A stretch of DNA of 64,000 nt from Takakia lepidozioides (GCA_030704615.1 CM060731.1:42782001-42846000); one strand, 5' to 3'; positions 45,544-56,760 are shown, counted from the stretch's first letter. Numbers and translations: made by a program. The notes: a model not told the origin generated them from the letters alone.

Positions 45544-46275
45544 ATTGCAGCACCAGTTTCTCCAGTTGGGAAAGGATTGCGCTTGATAATATTTGATCTG
45601 AATGGAGTTTTGTGCAAAGTCTTGAAGCACCAGAAGAGCTACAGTGTCCCCCGAATGTCCGAGACAGACTACAAGATACCAGCTCTTGTTGGATTTCGAT
45701 TTGTCTATAGGCGGGAAAAATATCGTGAGATGTGGACAGAGTTGAACAAACATTTCCGTCTAGGTATATGGAGCTGCATGATGTACAAGAACTTGCAGCC
45801 TATCTTGGACTTTATGCTTCGGGGTCTTCCTGAACCGGAATTTGTTATGTCTCAGGAAGATTGTATCTCCTGTCCCACTTCTGTCCACCCTCAATTTATA
45901 TTAAGATACGACCCGCCGAGTCTGTTTTTGAAGCCATTGATGACGGTCTGGCAAAGATTTGGTGGTCAGTACAATAGGAGTAACACTCTACTCATTGACG
46001 ATTATGCTATTAAGTGTGTGTTGAACCCGCCTGAATCCTGTCTGATTCTAAAATCGTTTGAATCCGTTGAGACGGACTCTTGCTATCTCCAGAAGGTTCT
46101 TCAGAAATATTTGCTTGAAATGAAGAAATCTCGCACCGTTTCCAGTTATCTCAGGGAAAAGAGGATAGGACTTAAGCCTTGTCAGAATGTTTCCACCGAT
46201 CCCAAGTTTAAGCCTTTCCTGGATTATGTTGATGATTCTAATTACAAGAATCTCCGATATGATGCTTCAAAATAA
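45544..46275 (+). CDS. FCP1-like phosphatase paralogue P2 (right arm)
   Basis: The exon follows TTTCTCACAG and encodes about 243 residues. Motif I is LRLIIFDLNGVLCK, the DxNG variant that I recall from a plant clade of FCP1-domain proteins. LGIWSCMMYKNLQPILD is motif II and NRSNTLLIDDYAIKCVLNP motif III/IV, with the Asp pair kept. The sequence is continuous to LRYDASK and a TAA, with an AATAAAG just after. A truncated copy lies at 9787-10,233. Of the three paralogues this one keeps the most catalytic residues. The true start exon is not identified; the palindrome at 45,450 lies in the upstream spacer. Confidence 0.7.
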   Translation: MAAPVSPVGKGLRLIIFDLNGVLCKVLKHQKSYSVPRMSETDYKIPALVGFRFVYRREKYREMWTELNKHFRLGIWSCMMYKNLQPILDFMLRGLPEPEFVMSQEDCISCPTSVHPQFILRYDPPSLFLKPLMTVWQRFGGQYNRSNTLLIDDYAIKCVLNPPESCLILKSFESVETDSCYLQKVLQKYLLEMKKSRTVSSYLREKRIGLKPCQNVSTDPKFKPFLDYVDDSNYKNLRYDASK

Positions 46276-46551
46276 AGATTTTATTGATCAACCACGTCTG
46301 TGATTCAATGTTTATTTTTGATTGGTTTTTTTAAAGGTTGTATTGTTTTTCTATAAAAATTGTTGTGTACTGTGATTTCCTTTTCAATCTGAATTGACAT
46401 GGAATTGTTTGCTATTTCCTAGTCCCATCCATGCGTTTCTCCACCCTATACTATCCCGATCCTCTGAGATACAGAAACTCGTCTTGGGGGCTTCTTCAAA
46501 TCCGACAACCTCCCGTTTCTGTACATTGACCTTGTAAGTTCGTTTCTACAG

Positions 46552-48983
46552 GTTCATGGCGATGCTGCTGATGCCAACTTCTTGTCGGGACCTCCATTGG
46601 AATCCTCTATATCAGAAATTCGTCCACAGAGGGACAACAATCACACTACTGTTCAGATTCTGTCATCGACGGTGAAGCATCATCCAGGCACTTGGCTTCC
46701 CTTCAATTGCACGACCCTCTTCTTCAGTCCATTCCTGAAAATGATGTTCTGTCGTATGATCGTTTAAGATTGAATGTCGAAGATGGAAGCCAACTTGACA
46801 AATGTGTAGGGGATTTCGTGGACCTCACTCTACAATCCTCACCCTCCATGTTAAGTGTCAATGGTCTGAAATCTACCTCGAGAATATCATCCGTTGAGGA
46901 AGCCAGCTGAGGCTGCGGCTCCGCAACACACTGTTGCCTCTCTTCCCTCCTTCTCTTCCCAGCATGAAGGTTGGACAGCCCAAATCAGAAGGAGTTAGGT
47001 AAAATTACTTATATCTGAATTCTAACTCGTCCTTTTGTTTTCCTTAGTACTGGGTCTGATGTTCTTGTTTTACTCCAGGCCAGAAAATTTGCGGATTGTG
47101 ACCTTCCTGTCAAATGACGTCTTCATTGGAAATATGTTCCGAGGTAATCCCTTTGTTACGTGTGAATTCCATTCAGGATGTGGAGTGCTCAAGGGACAAT
47201 TTCCATTCCGTTCCCCTTCTCCGCAACCCTTTCGATGAGGACAAGGACGAGACTTCAATTGCAACTTCTTGGCTTCCCGACCCTGCAGTGTTGGCGCAAT
47301 GTTCTGCACCGAGGAAGCGAAATAGGGCCCCCAAACCATTTCCATCTCTTCTACAAATCGGTTCCACCAGAAAATCCTTCGTCAGAGACAAAACAAACTC
47401 GAGGAAGAAGAGGAATACCTCGGATATACCGTGGTCTCGTCAAAACACGTCCGTTCGGATGTCAAATTCGCCAGCGAGACTTTCCAATAAGGTGACATCG
47501 GTATTATTCGATATCATTTCTCCACTTTCTTCTCTTTTCTGTTCGTTTGGTTATATACTAATTGCCTCCATTTTTTCTCAACAGGCAGGGATGCAGCGCG
47601 ATACCTTCATCAATTTCCCTCCGTACAAGGTACTTTCCTGAACCTCCACTTGGCAGTCGACGTTCCTCTTCTTAGCAATATTAACCCTCATCTTCAAACA
47701 TTCCAAGCCCACAACATTGTGCAGTATTTTGCCATTTTCTGCACAATCGTGTTGATCTTCCATACACTCAATCATTCTGGGTTGTGTATATTTTTCATGG
47801 CAGAAACACTAATGTCAGTGTGTGATTAACCTGCTCAGGATAACTTTGTCTCTCATCCTTTACATGCAACAGCGGGGAAGAGGAAACGGATGTTGTTAAT
47901 TTTGAGTGTCAATGGACTCCTCTGCTACCGGCCACCCCCAACCGGCGGTGAACTGTTTAAGGAGAAATTTCGTTTCAGGAATGTGACACTTCAAGTTCTC
48001 GACAGACCGTTTGTGGTGCCTCGGCCTGGAGTCTTGGAGTTTCTGGACCTTGCATTGAAGCATTTTTACGTGGCCATTTGGTCATGTGCTGATAGAGTTG
48101 TTCTTTGTAGGATGTTGGAGAGCTTCGTCCCCACGAAAATAGCGAAGAAGTTTTGCTTCATATGGTCTACTGAGGATTGCAAAGATACCATCGGTTATAT
48201 CAGGCCCGAGATGAAATATCTCGTGAAGGATATTCGAATTGTTATTGTCAGGTACCTTGGTAGACCGTTTGCTACGTAGGGGCAAATACTTCTTGTAGAT
48301 GATGAGCCATCAAAAGGCCTGCGAAACCCACAAAATACTGGATTTTTCCCTTTCTCATTCAAGCCTTCACCAAACGGATTGCATGACCGGGATGATATGA
48401 CAAAAGTAGTGTGGCCATATATATCGGAGATGGCTGGAGCTTCAACAGTTGTTGATTACATTAGCGAGAACCGGACAAAGTGTTCTCATAAGCCTATTGG
48501 TCGAGACCATGCCTGCTGGGCCTGGTATGGAAGATATCTTGATCCTCGTATTTGGATCCCACAACAAAAGGAAGCTGATTACCTTGGTAGGCACGTGGAT
48601 CCCACTGTTCTGTTGTTTGTTCATAATTTGATTCTCCAATTCTTTTGCAGCAGCATTTGTATTCTTACCTCAACATATCCATATGCAAAACTTCCACTTT
48701 GGGCCTAACATTTGTCATTTCCATCGCTTGAATTCTAAAAGAGGAACAAGAGTTGCGTGATTGGGAAGAATGGCGGGCGTGCCGGGAGGCTTCAAGGGCA
48801 TCAAGTAGAGTTGGCAGTAACATTTCAGATGACAATGTCAGCCGGTTTCACCTTCCTGAAAGTATCTCCGTGTCCTATGGACCGGAGACCGTTGCAAGTG
48901 GTTGTGGTAACCGGAGGCGTCTTCGGACACATGCCTTGACTGCGAGCCGTTTGGGAGGAGGCTCAGTATTATTAATGAGTTAA
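46552..48983 (+). pseudogene. FCP1-like phosphatase paralogue P3 with disordered N-terminal exons (right arm)
   Basis: The 5' exons (46,552 to about 47,629) match 17,474-18,511 but are broken by stops here (for example after QIRRS). The disordered linker has LAQCSAPRKRNRAPKPFPS. After an intron (47,630-47,872) the HAD domain begins LLILSVNGLLCYRPPP, with the first catalytic Asp replaced by Ser. RPGVLEFLDLALKHFYVAIW and SCADRVVL form the motif II region, and, after an in-frame TAG at 48,277, QILLVDDEPSKG the motif III/IV region. A last exon is probable at about 48,739-48,983 (RDWEEWRACREASRASSRVG). It is the gene nearest the right TIR. Confidence 0.6.
47641..47664. repeat. 24-bp element palindrome, copy 20
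   Basis: It starts 11 bases after the donor GT at 47,630, the same spacing as copy 2 in the left arm. Confidence 0.8.
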
Positions 48984-49042
48984 TATAAGCCGTAACGGTT
49001 CTATGGCTTCAGAATCTATGGCTGTATGGCATTAAGTCCATG

Positions 49043-49063
49043 AACGGATGGACAGTTGACGTT
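49043..49063. repeat. Degenerate palindrome copy 21 (right half)
   Basis: AACGGATGGACAGTTGACGTT, only the right half recognisable, downstream of P3. Confidence 0.45.
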
Positions 49064-49235
49064 TATTTTTCTGTTGGTCCATACACTCGTTTTTCTATGT
49101 TGTCCTGTTCATCACATGCCATCATTGTTTAATATTTGGTTCTGCCATTATTCCATGTTTGTTTGTGTATGTCATTTTGGATATCGGAGCTCTCATCATT
49201 GTTTGATTCATTGCATCCCCCCATTCCTTTTAATG

Positions 49236-49259
49236 AACGTCAACTTGGCAATGGATGTT
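49236..49259. repeat. Degenerate palindrome copy 22
   Basis: AACGTCAACTTGGCAATGGATGTT-like, the last copy before the right TIR. Confidence 0.55.
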
Positions 49260-49406
49260 CATCTAAGACCACAAAGCATACTTGTATTTTTGCATAGAAT
49301 GTGTGGAGGATTACATAATTTGTTGTTATATAGTGCACAAATAATCAAATAATTATAGATATATCTCTTTATTTCTATTATAGATTATAATTATTTATAT
49401 ATCTTG

Positions 49407-49450
49407 TATTATTTCTGGACCAAACAAAAGTCCAGAATTAGTTAAAATAG
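49407..49450 (-). repeat. Right terminal inverted repeat (44 bp)
   Basis: It matches the left TIR at 44 of 44 positions in inverted orientation. The inner side continues as an AT-rich subterminal region (about 49,330-49,406) resembling the left subterminal region. Confidence 0.9.
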
Positions 49451-49790
49451 AGTTCAAGGGAATTGTGTCTGTACCTTTGTTTACCAACTTTGAATGTCTC
49501 GAGGCTGAGCCAAAAGCCCAGGCCCTTATGAGGCCTAGTTTTTGGGCAAATCACACACAGCATATTGATGCTTGTGTGAAGGGATTTCTAGAGGATATCT
49601 GGAAAACCCGGATCAATATGCAATGTTTTGGTTTCAGTGGCTCTACTGGTTTCTTTGAGTGTGTCCCAATTGTCGTGTGACATCCTGCGCACGTAGTTAC
49701 TTTCTTTGTATCTTTCTCTTGTATGTCTTTGCCCATGTGTTCCAAGTGAACTTCTTAAGGAGTGACTATGTATGTTGGACATCATGACAG

Positions 49791-49865
49791 GCGTTTGAAG
49801 GGGAGCAGGAATTCTCCCAATTGGTTGAAGCTTCAGGATTTGACATTAATAAAATTCAAAATTGA
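49791..49865 (+). pseudogene. LTO1-like: LTO1-like last exon, right copy
   Basis: The exon after GACAG reads AFEGEQEFSQLVEASGFDIN then KIQN and a stop, open throughout, unlike the left copy. No upstream LTO1 exons are found before it on this side; the TIR element ends 340 bp upstream. It is therefore an orphan exon. Confidence 0.7.
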
Positions 49866-51752
49866 AAAAAAACTTTTTTCCTGTACACTAGAGAGGAAGT
49901 TAAGAGAACCAGCCCTTACCTAAAGTGTTTCCATGCCGGTCTAGACTTTACACTGGAAGTTTTGTCATTGCCACATGGGCAGCAAAGATCCCGCGAACTC
50001 TCTCTACTTAGTCTCGAACGTACACTAGCAAATGGAAGTGAGGATGTAAGCATCTGGAGTTTTCTACCCTTGTCAATTTGATCTCTCAGTATGCAGGATG
50101 CAGAAGCAGTCACAAGCACCAGCAAGTGCTGAATGCACTGATCCAAGACTAGGGCACTGGTATAAACTACAGATAACACAAACAATCCCACATGACAAAC
50201 TGCAATAGTGTTTTATCACAGCTACCAGTGGCATCAGTGAGTCCCAATGAGCGACATGAAGCCCTATTATGACCACCGTTGCAACTGCAAAAGGTGAAAA
50301 TCAAAGCTTCAGAGGAGAGGTCAGACTCATTGCAAAATAGAGAGCAGATGCAGGAAGACAGGCGTGGCACAGAATACAGGGGTCTGGGTGAGTGTAGCCA
50401 CAGCAGCATGGGTACTCTGTCCTGTATTTCCTTGGTCTCCTTGTATGCAGTGACCCCTTGGCGCTTCCCTTGTCTTTTGGACGCGTCCATGCGGTCCAGC
50501 AGGGTTTATCTCGGTTCCCTCCTTTCCCTTAGAACAGAGATCTCTTTTGTTTGGTTAAAAATGTGCATGGGTTTGGGCAAATTCATGTACTTTACAGAAA
50601 AGAAAACCGGCCATGGTTCAGACGTTCAGTTCAGACCATACGTGGCTGGAATGAGACAAACTGGAATCGAGAAGTGATACTTGCACTAATGTTTTTCTAC
50701 TATTTCCAGCGTATGAGGTTTACTTGAGAAAGACAAGCGTTGAGTTGGAACGTGTAGATTCATGGGTTCGGTTGCTGATGTGGTTCATCTGTAAGGGAGG
50801 TGCTTTGAGGGTAGTGGGCTGGTCAAATCAGACAGCTAAGCTTACGATGTTTTGATTTTTCTCCATTTTTTGCCAAACATCAACTTGCATCCACTCCTGC
50901 CAAGGTGGAGGGTCTAGTGCCTACTCCCAGCTAGGGGATTTCTCTTCTAAAACCTTAAATGCCTCGATGAGGATTGTGGCATATATATATATACATGGCC
51001 AACGAGCTGGCATCAGAGGGGTCCCAGAGGCCTTCTATGTAGTAGGCAAGCGTGTGCCTCATAAGATTGTGTTTGTTGCTCGGGTGCTGATCTTCTGCAC
51101 TACTGCTGTTACAGTATTCATCTGTACTGGTGAACTGCAATGTCCATGTTTGTGCACGTGCATGCATCTCTCATTTCGGTTTCTTTTTGAATGCCATTGC
51201 ACTGCCTGGTAACAGGAATATATAGACACGTTTTCCTGCAAAGACAGATGCATATACCCAAGTCCAGCGGAAGGAGACCTCTGAGACCCTTCCTGCCTGT
51301 ATGCAGAGTATACTCCATTTCCTGGGACCTCTGAGTTTCTAGCCAAGTAAACAAGCTTAACTAGAATTATTAGAAGTAAGAGAGGTTTAAAGAGAGAGAA
51401 AAGTCATCATACTCAAATAAAGTTCTAAAGTGATCATTCTGGACAGAAACGTGAACATCAGACAATAACAGATTACAAAAATCGATTCATGAGCTGGTAC
51501 TGAAGACAAAGTGAGGCATCAACAATCTGATGCCTGATTCCCCTATATTCAAACAAACACAGTCTGTAGACCATACCCCACAAAAGGTATTGCCTATGTG
51601 CGGCTGTTATTAACTTGCAGTGAAGTCTTCATGGGACATCTTAAGAGATTTAAGGTGTTCTGATACCGATTTGGATTACCATCACTGCTACATGAGGCGT
51701 TGCCTTTTGTAATCCATAATATCAGTCTCAGAGGCTCCAACAACCTCCTCCA

Positions 51753-52199
51753 TTACCGAATCCATGGTTTCAACCTCCATCTCCACGGACATCTCGGAGG
51801 CCAGCTCGGAGGTTTCTGCTCTGATACGATCTCAGTGGGTGCCACCTCCATCTCTGATACAGTCTCGGAGGTTACGGCCTCCATCTCTGGTATAGATGGG
51901 AGAGTCATAACTCTCCCCCACCAGTCGTCCTGGAGAAGAGTTTGACTCAGGAATTCAAAAGACATCTTCTCCATCATTCCAAACCCGGGGGCCTGCTCTG
52001 CATGCTTTGTTGCGGCCACAAGACTGTAGTAGTGAAGGAATGCAGGAGTTGCTATGAACGTATTCCAGATTTTCGCCACGGTCCTGAACTGGACCACCTG
52101 TTTCAGTGGCAATCTAGCCACCACCATCATTAGGATGCTGTTTGGCAACACCTGGTAGTCTCCAGAGTCTGTACTTATGCTGCTAGGTTGATCCGCCAT
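51753..52199 (-). pseudogene. F-box protein, right copy, frameshifted
   Basis: Identical or nearly so to the F-box gene at 5976-6494 through the F-box (LPNSILMMVVARLPLKQVVQ) and the first part of the tail. A 7-base deletion in the tail (CAACTTC lost near 51,815) shifts the frame and ends the protein early in KPPSWPPRC. The F-box is kept, so a truncated product is possible. Confidence 0.7.
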
Positions 52200-52982
52200 A
52201 GCAAAATTGGAAGGTAGACAAAATGAGAGACGAATACAAAATGCTGCACTACAAAGCCCAATCTCCGAAACGGCGGAGACAGACACACAGAGATCCAAGA
52301 GCTGCCGCTCAATTTAAGCAACTCGCTCATTCGAATATTCGAAAATTCCCTCCACCCCCTACTGTGAATTCTATACGGATTCGTAGATCGACCCATCTGG
52401 AAGGACTGCTGCAGCGCTGTTCCTCCTCAGACCTGCTGCTGAGCAACAAGAAAATTTCGAATCTTAAAAAGGAGTCATTCTGTCGTAGATTAGTGCCTCA
52501 TGGGATAACTACTGTGGAGGGTCTAAGTGTTAGCAACTGCAAACTGATTGAAGAGAATTATGGTTGAGCTAACCATGCATTGTAAGAAGTTAGAGGTCTC
52601 CATCCAAATAAAGCTTACAAAGATGTCGAATAGATTCCCAGTTGCCTGTAGTTTATTAAGTGAAATCACAACCGAATGGGACATTTGAGATGAACGAGTG
52701 ATGTGTGAGGATATCCACCGCTTCAGCTTAATATCAAAGTCACCATCGCTCCCATCTTAGCAAGGCAGGTCACATCGGCCAGTGGAGCACCCAGCCACTC
52801 CCCCCATCTAAAATCTGAGGACCCATCAGGGCCCACCACTGTGTCTATCACAAATGCTAGAATACTGTGGTGGGTGTTCTCCTTGCAGTGGATGGTGCTT
52901 CTTGGAGTTCCACCCTTGGCTCACCTGTTTAGATACTGAACTATGTATTTTAATAGAACCCTGCTTCTCAACAGCACGGGGA

Positions 52983-53003
52983 AATAATAATAATAATAAT
53001 AAT
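52983..53003 (+). repeat. (AAT)7 microsatellite, right copy
   Basis: Seven units, as in the left copy. Confidence 0.9.
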
Positions 53004-53059
53004 CCAGCAGTTACAGTAGTTATAATTGTTTCACATGGTCCCCCACCCTCTCAAATCTC

Positions 53060-54240
53060 AGTAACTTATTACTGGATCTCTTACATTTGTGACCAAGCCT
53101 TAACAACGAAAGAATTAGTTAAACTTAAGGAGACCCGTTTCGGGTCTTTTGAAGTAGATTTTCCTATGTATTTTTTGCAGATGTCAATGTTTTTTAATGA
53201 TTCCAATTGGAATAAATTTTCTAACAGCATGGCCCACCCTCTCAAATTGAAAGCAACAAATTGTAATGAATTATCCGACCTGTAGATTTTCTAGAAAATC
53301 GAGGGGTCATGAAACTGGAGCATGCATGAAGGGCCATGCACAGTCAGTTGACTGTCTCCCTGGCAAGTCATAATTGGCCCGCAGTTGGGCCCACTCCAAT
53401 AGCCCTCTTTTGTAAATTCTACCATTGGACTTGTAGGTTTTTTTACAGACTCACTATTGTAGTATATTGTATATTCTGCACCCTCACCACGGGGATTGCG
53501 TGAAACATGTAATTACAAGAAGTTAATTTTCACAATGGGCTCTTCTTGAATTCCTAAGCTATGGAGATCATTTTGATCACCCCATAAGCACATACAACGG
53601 ACCCTGACAATAAAAAAAGTTGTTTGGCTTGATAGGATAACATACCACATTTCTATGTGGAAGGTAGGAGCAGGAAAAATCATCCTGTCATTCAAAGACC
53701 TTGGTCAAAGCTCAAGTTTCATACTTTGCAGAATCCAAAACAAGAAAACCCCCCCTTAAAACACTAAAATCTCTCTTGTCGTGTGGTGATTTTCTCCACA
53801 ATTTGTTGGGCGGATGTACATGGTAGGCAAGGTGAATATGGTCAGGTTCAAAAATTTTGATCTAATATGGTAGGTGTGTAGCCTCAATTTACTCACCCTA
53901 GGTTATTTTTCTGGGGGCTGAAATTTGCCCAATGGCGGGCCCTTAACCCCTAAACTACGAGGGGATGCAAATTGGGTATCGGCGGGATTCAGAACAACGT
54001 CACCGGATTCAATATAAATCCGGCAACCATTTGGCTGACTTGGAGGCCGGAAATTTTACAAAATCCTCCATCCCAAATGCAATTTTGGAGGTTTTTGGGA
54101 AATTCTTGGGCAGTGTAGTGTAGTTCTTGGCCTAGCACTGTCTTACCATTGGAAATCCACATTGGAGTAAAATTCTGGGTCCCAATGGGCCTGAACCATT
54201 TGCTTTCCAATTCAATATTTTGAATAATTATCTACCATCC
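53060..54240. other. Right-specific insertion in the duplicated segment, no gene recognised
   Basis: It has no left counterpart. AT-rich sequence with an AGACCCGTTTCGGGTCT hairpin near 53,130 and short repeated phrases is all I can see. It is probably inserted repeat DNA. Confidence 0.35.
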
Positions 54241-54279
54241 GCGCAGATCGACCAATGAAACGTAGTGAGAGGATACAAC

Positions 54280-54610
54280 GATAAAACTCTTTTTTTTTTC
54301 GTTTTTTGCCCTACGGGCTTTTTCCTTTGGCCCGTATTCTCTCTTTGCGTTTCCGGGGATGTACAGAGGAAAATAAGCGGGGAGTTCTTTTCGTTAAGCT
54401 CACTTCGTGGCCCTCACCCTTCGTCAAGCCCGTGAAGGTGGCGCGAAGTGAAGAATACTTAATGGCTTCGCCATGGTCGCCTCGCCCCGCTTGGCCGGAT
54501 CCGGATTGACGATAAACCATCTGGGGTGGGGGAAGCGATGCACGAACAGAAGCTGTTAGGCTCCTGTGCCTCCTCTCCCTGTATAACCCGGAGACAAAAA
54601 AAGGCTAGCC
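54280..54610. other. GC-rich island of foreign-looking base composition
   Basis: A T10 run followed by CGTTTTTTGCCCTACGGGC and GGCTTCGCCATGG-type sequence. The composition differs from its neighbours and it is absent from the left copy. It could be an organellar insertion, but I cannot identify a gene in it. Confidence 0.3.
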
Positions 54611-55909
54611 AGACGAAAGAGGGGGGGGGATAGATGGTTAAGGCTTGGCGCGTAGCAGCAAGCAGAATTAGGCCAAAGATCAGACAGATCGATAAGAAAA
54701 TAGCATTCACATACAAAGCAACCCCCCCTAAATTTGGCAGATTGGGGTGAAATTTGGTGTGAGGGTTTGGGATGCAGCACCACATTAGAATATGACACTT
54801 TTTCTTCCAGGAAAATTTTGCAACATTGATGTTTTGCTGACCAATAGCAGTTTATGTGCATGTTTTGCAGTCTTAAAAATTCTGCATGCTGGAAGTGGAT
54901 GCTTGTAATTTTTTATTTTCATTTTTTGAAAAGAAAAGGGACGGAGCCCTGTTGATCAAATTAGAACGAGGAAACAATAACCTCGTGATGGGGGGGAACC
55001 TCCCAGAACACCACAATGGGGAGCAAAATGTGACTAGTCATGGTTCACTGAAGGATTAGCTGCTAAGAACCAGACTGATAAGACAACAACCAGGATCTGA
55101 TTTTAGGAGATCGAAGCTCTACCATCTAAGAAGTTTGGCCAAATGAAAAATATGTAAAAACAAGAGATCAAGGACCTTAAAGGGTAAAAAAAAGCAACAG
55201 CAGAAAATAAGGGTGTCAACGTTTGGATCTAAGGGCTTCAAACTTAAGGTGGGCCTTAATTTTGGAGTTCCCATTCTTCTTATGTGTCCAGTTTAATATA
55301 TCATGTAGATCTTGTGCATATGATGTCTCGCCACCCCCATCAGAGTTTATTTTTTTAAATTCAGAAAATAGCACGAGTGGCTACAGAGTTTTGCAGAGAT
55401 TAGGCATATTTTCTGTTCATCCATTCAAATTAGGACAGAATCATCCACATCCATAATTTCATATCATCCATATTTGGCGAATTCATCCATTTTTATTTTT
55501 ATTTTTGGAGAAATTTGGCGATTTCATCCATAAAAAACATGGAATTTGCTACGGAATATTCTTTTCTATTTTTTGAGGTCGCCATTTGGCGAAAATTCGC
55601 CAAAAAAAAAGGCCGACCCCCATGATGAGTCGAATGCTTGAAGTAACTTGGTCCGTTTCTCTGGAGAACATATGCAAAGAGCTATAAGCAAGCCACCCCA
55701 AGCTTTCCTCCCCTTAACCCAAAGATCAAAGAAAATATTCCTAAGCACCATTTTTATGCAAGGAAATTGACCGTCATACCAGTTAACGCAGCGGATCTTC
55801 CCAGAGAGGGACGGTTCCATCCCCGCCAGTGAGATTGAGAAATTGGCAAATATATGTTTTGGTCCAAACCTTTGGGCGATGGAGGCTTGTGAGGGCTCAT
55901 TTCATCCTG

Positions 55910-56760
55910 ATGCCTTTATTTCCTTATTCATCCATCCACATTCATCATTAGTATTTTTGGGCTTTATACCATTGGATACCGTTCCATATCAGGACTACGC
56001 AGGTTAACCCTAGTATGTTGGCTCAATCCTACCCGTTCACTCATTCCACGACCTAGATGCGGCGCCTCTATGGCGGGCCTATCACGCCTCGTCATGCGGC
56101 AGGCGGGCTCAAGCCTAGGTCTGATGTATAAGCCCGGGGTTGGCGGTCTTTTGATGAAAGGGTGTATTTCCTGTGTACATGGTGTTGGAGGTGCATGTTG
56201 TTTAGCTTGGTCCATGTGTGTCAGCATGTGTCAGACTTCTTTACGCGGAAGATCCCCTTCTCGTCCGCAGAGCTCCATCTTCTTGTTCACACCAATGTTG
56301 GCCGGATATGGCATCCGGACATACATACCCCACGGTTATTTGCAGGTTATGCACATATTCATACCCGGAAAGTGCAGCCCCTGGAGGAACCGGCTATGTA
56401 CTAGGTAGCATTCGAGAGGAGCCCCGGATATAGCAGGGAGCCAGAGGGAGCCACGACCTACCGAGCGGCGTTAGCGGCGAGGTGTCATTGCGACTTGCTA
56501 TATCCGATAGCAAGGCTCCTCCTATTGGACATAACCAGTTTTTAGGGCAATGAGCAAGTCAATTTAACCTTGTACATACCTACCACCACCGGATATAACA
56601 GGGAGCAAGGACCTACCGAGCCGCGTAGGTAGTTAAGATCTAGTAGGTGGTAGAATACCACCTATAGCACCCCTCCTCAAATCCAGTTAAAATCAAGTAA
56701 ATAGGAAATTAATTAGCTCAGCATTTGGCTAAAACAATAGTTATAAACTTAGTGTATTAC
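55910..56760. other. Intergenic stretch with repeated GGATATA-CAGGGAGC motif
   Basis: CCGGATATAGCAGGGAGCC near 56,425 and CCGGATATAACAGGGAGCA near 56,583 are each followed within 25 bp by GACCTACCGAGC. No ORF is supported. A decayed repeat element is the simplest reading. Confidence 0.4.

Larger units (their letters stand above)
9669..49450. mobile_element. Giant TIR-bounded DNA element (39.8 kb), with nested retrotransposons
   Basis: The block is bounded by 44-bp perfect inverted repeats at 9669-9712 and 49,407-49,450. Imperfect inverted similarity continues about 50 bp inward (GAAATAAAGCGATATAT on the left against GAAATAAAGAGATATAT on the reverse strand of the right). Inside are two diverged gene arms with DUF7869-like, ParB-like, CTD-like and FCP1-like genes, plus a 24-bp palindrome repeated about 22 times that I do not find outside. 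No target-site duplication is visible; the outer bases next to the TIRs are compatible only with a TA target, which cannot be proven because TA is self-complementary. About 14 kb of the block is later retrotransposon insertion. All recognised genes are damaged, so this copy is probably immobile. Confidence 0.75.
49619..55907. repeat. Recent segmental duplication, right copy (F-box segment)
   Basis: Counterpart of 4221-8855. It is longer because of extra sequence at 50,280-50,690 and 53,100-54,840, which have no match on the left. Confidence 0.8.

Noticed and set aside
17406-49259. CRISPR array made of the 24-bp repeats
   Set aside because: Spacing is irregular (hundreds to thousands of bases), copies lie in introns and exons, and the host is a plant.
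9669-49450. Endogenous giant virus (NCLDV) insertion
   Set aside because: No capsid, DNA polymerase B, packaging ATPase or viral RNA polymerase genes are seen. The genes have ordinary GT-AG introns and the block has TIRs, so a transposable element fits better.
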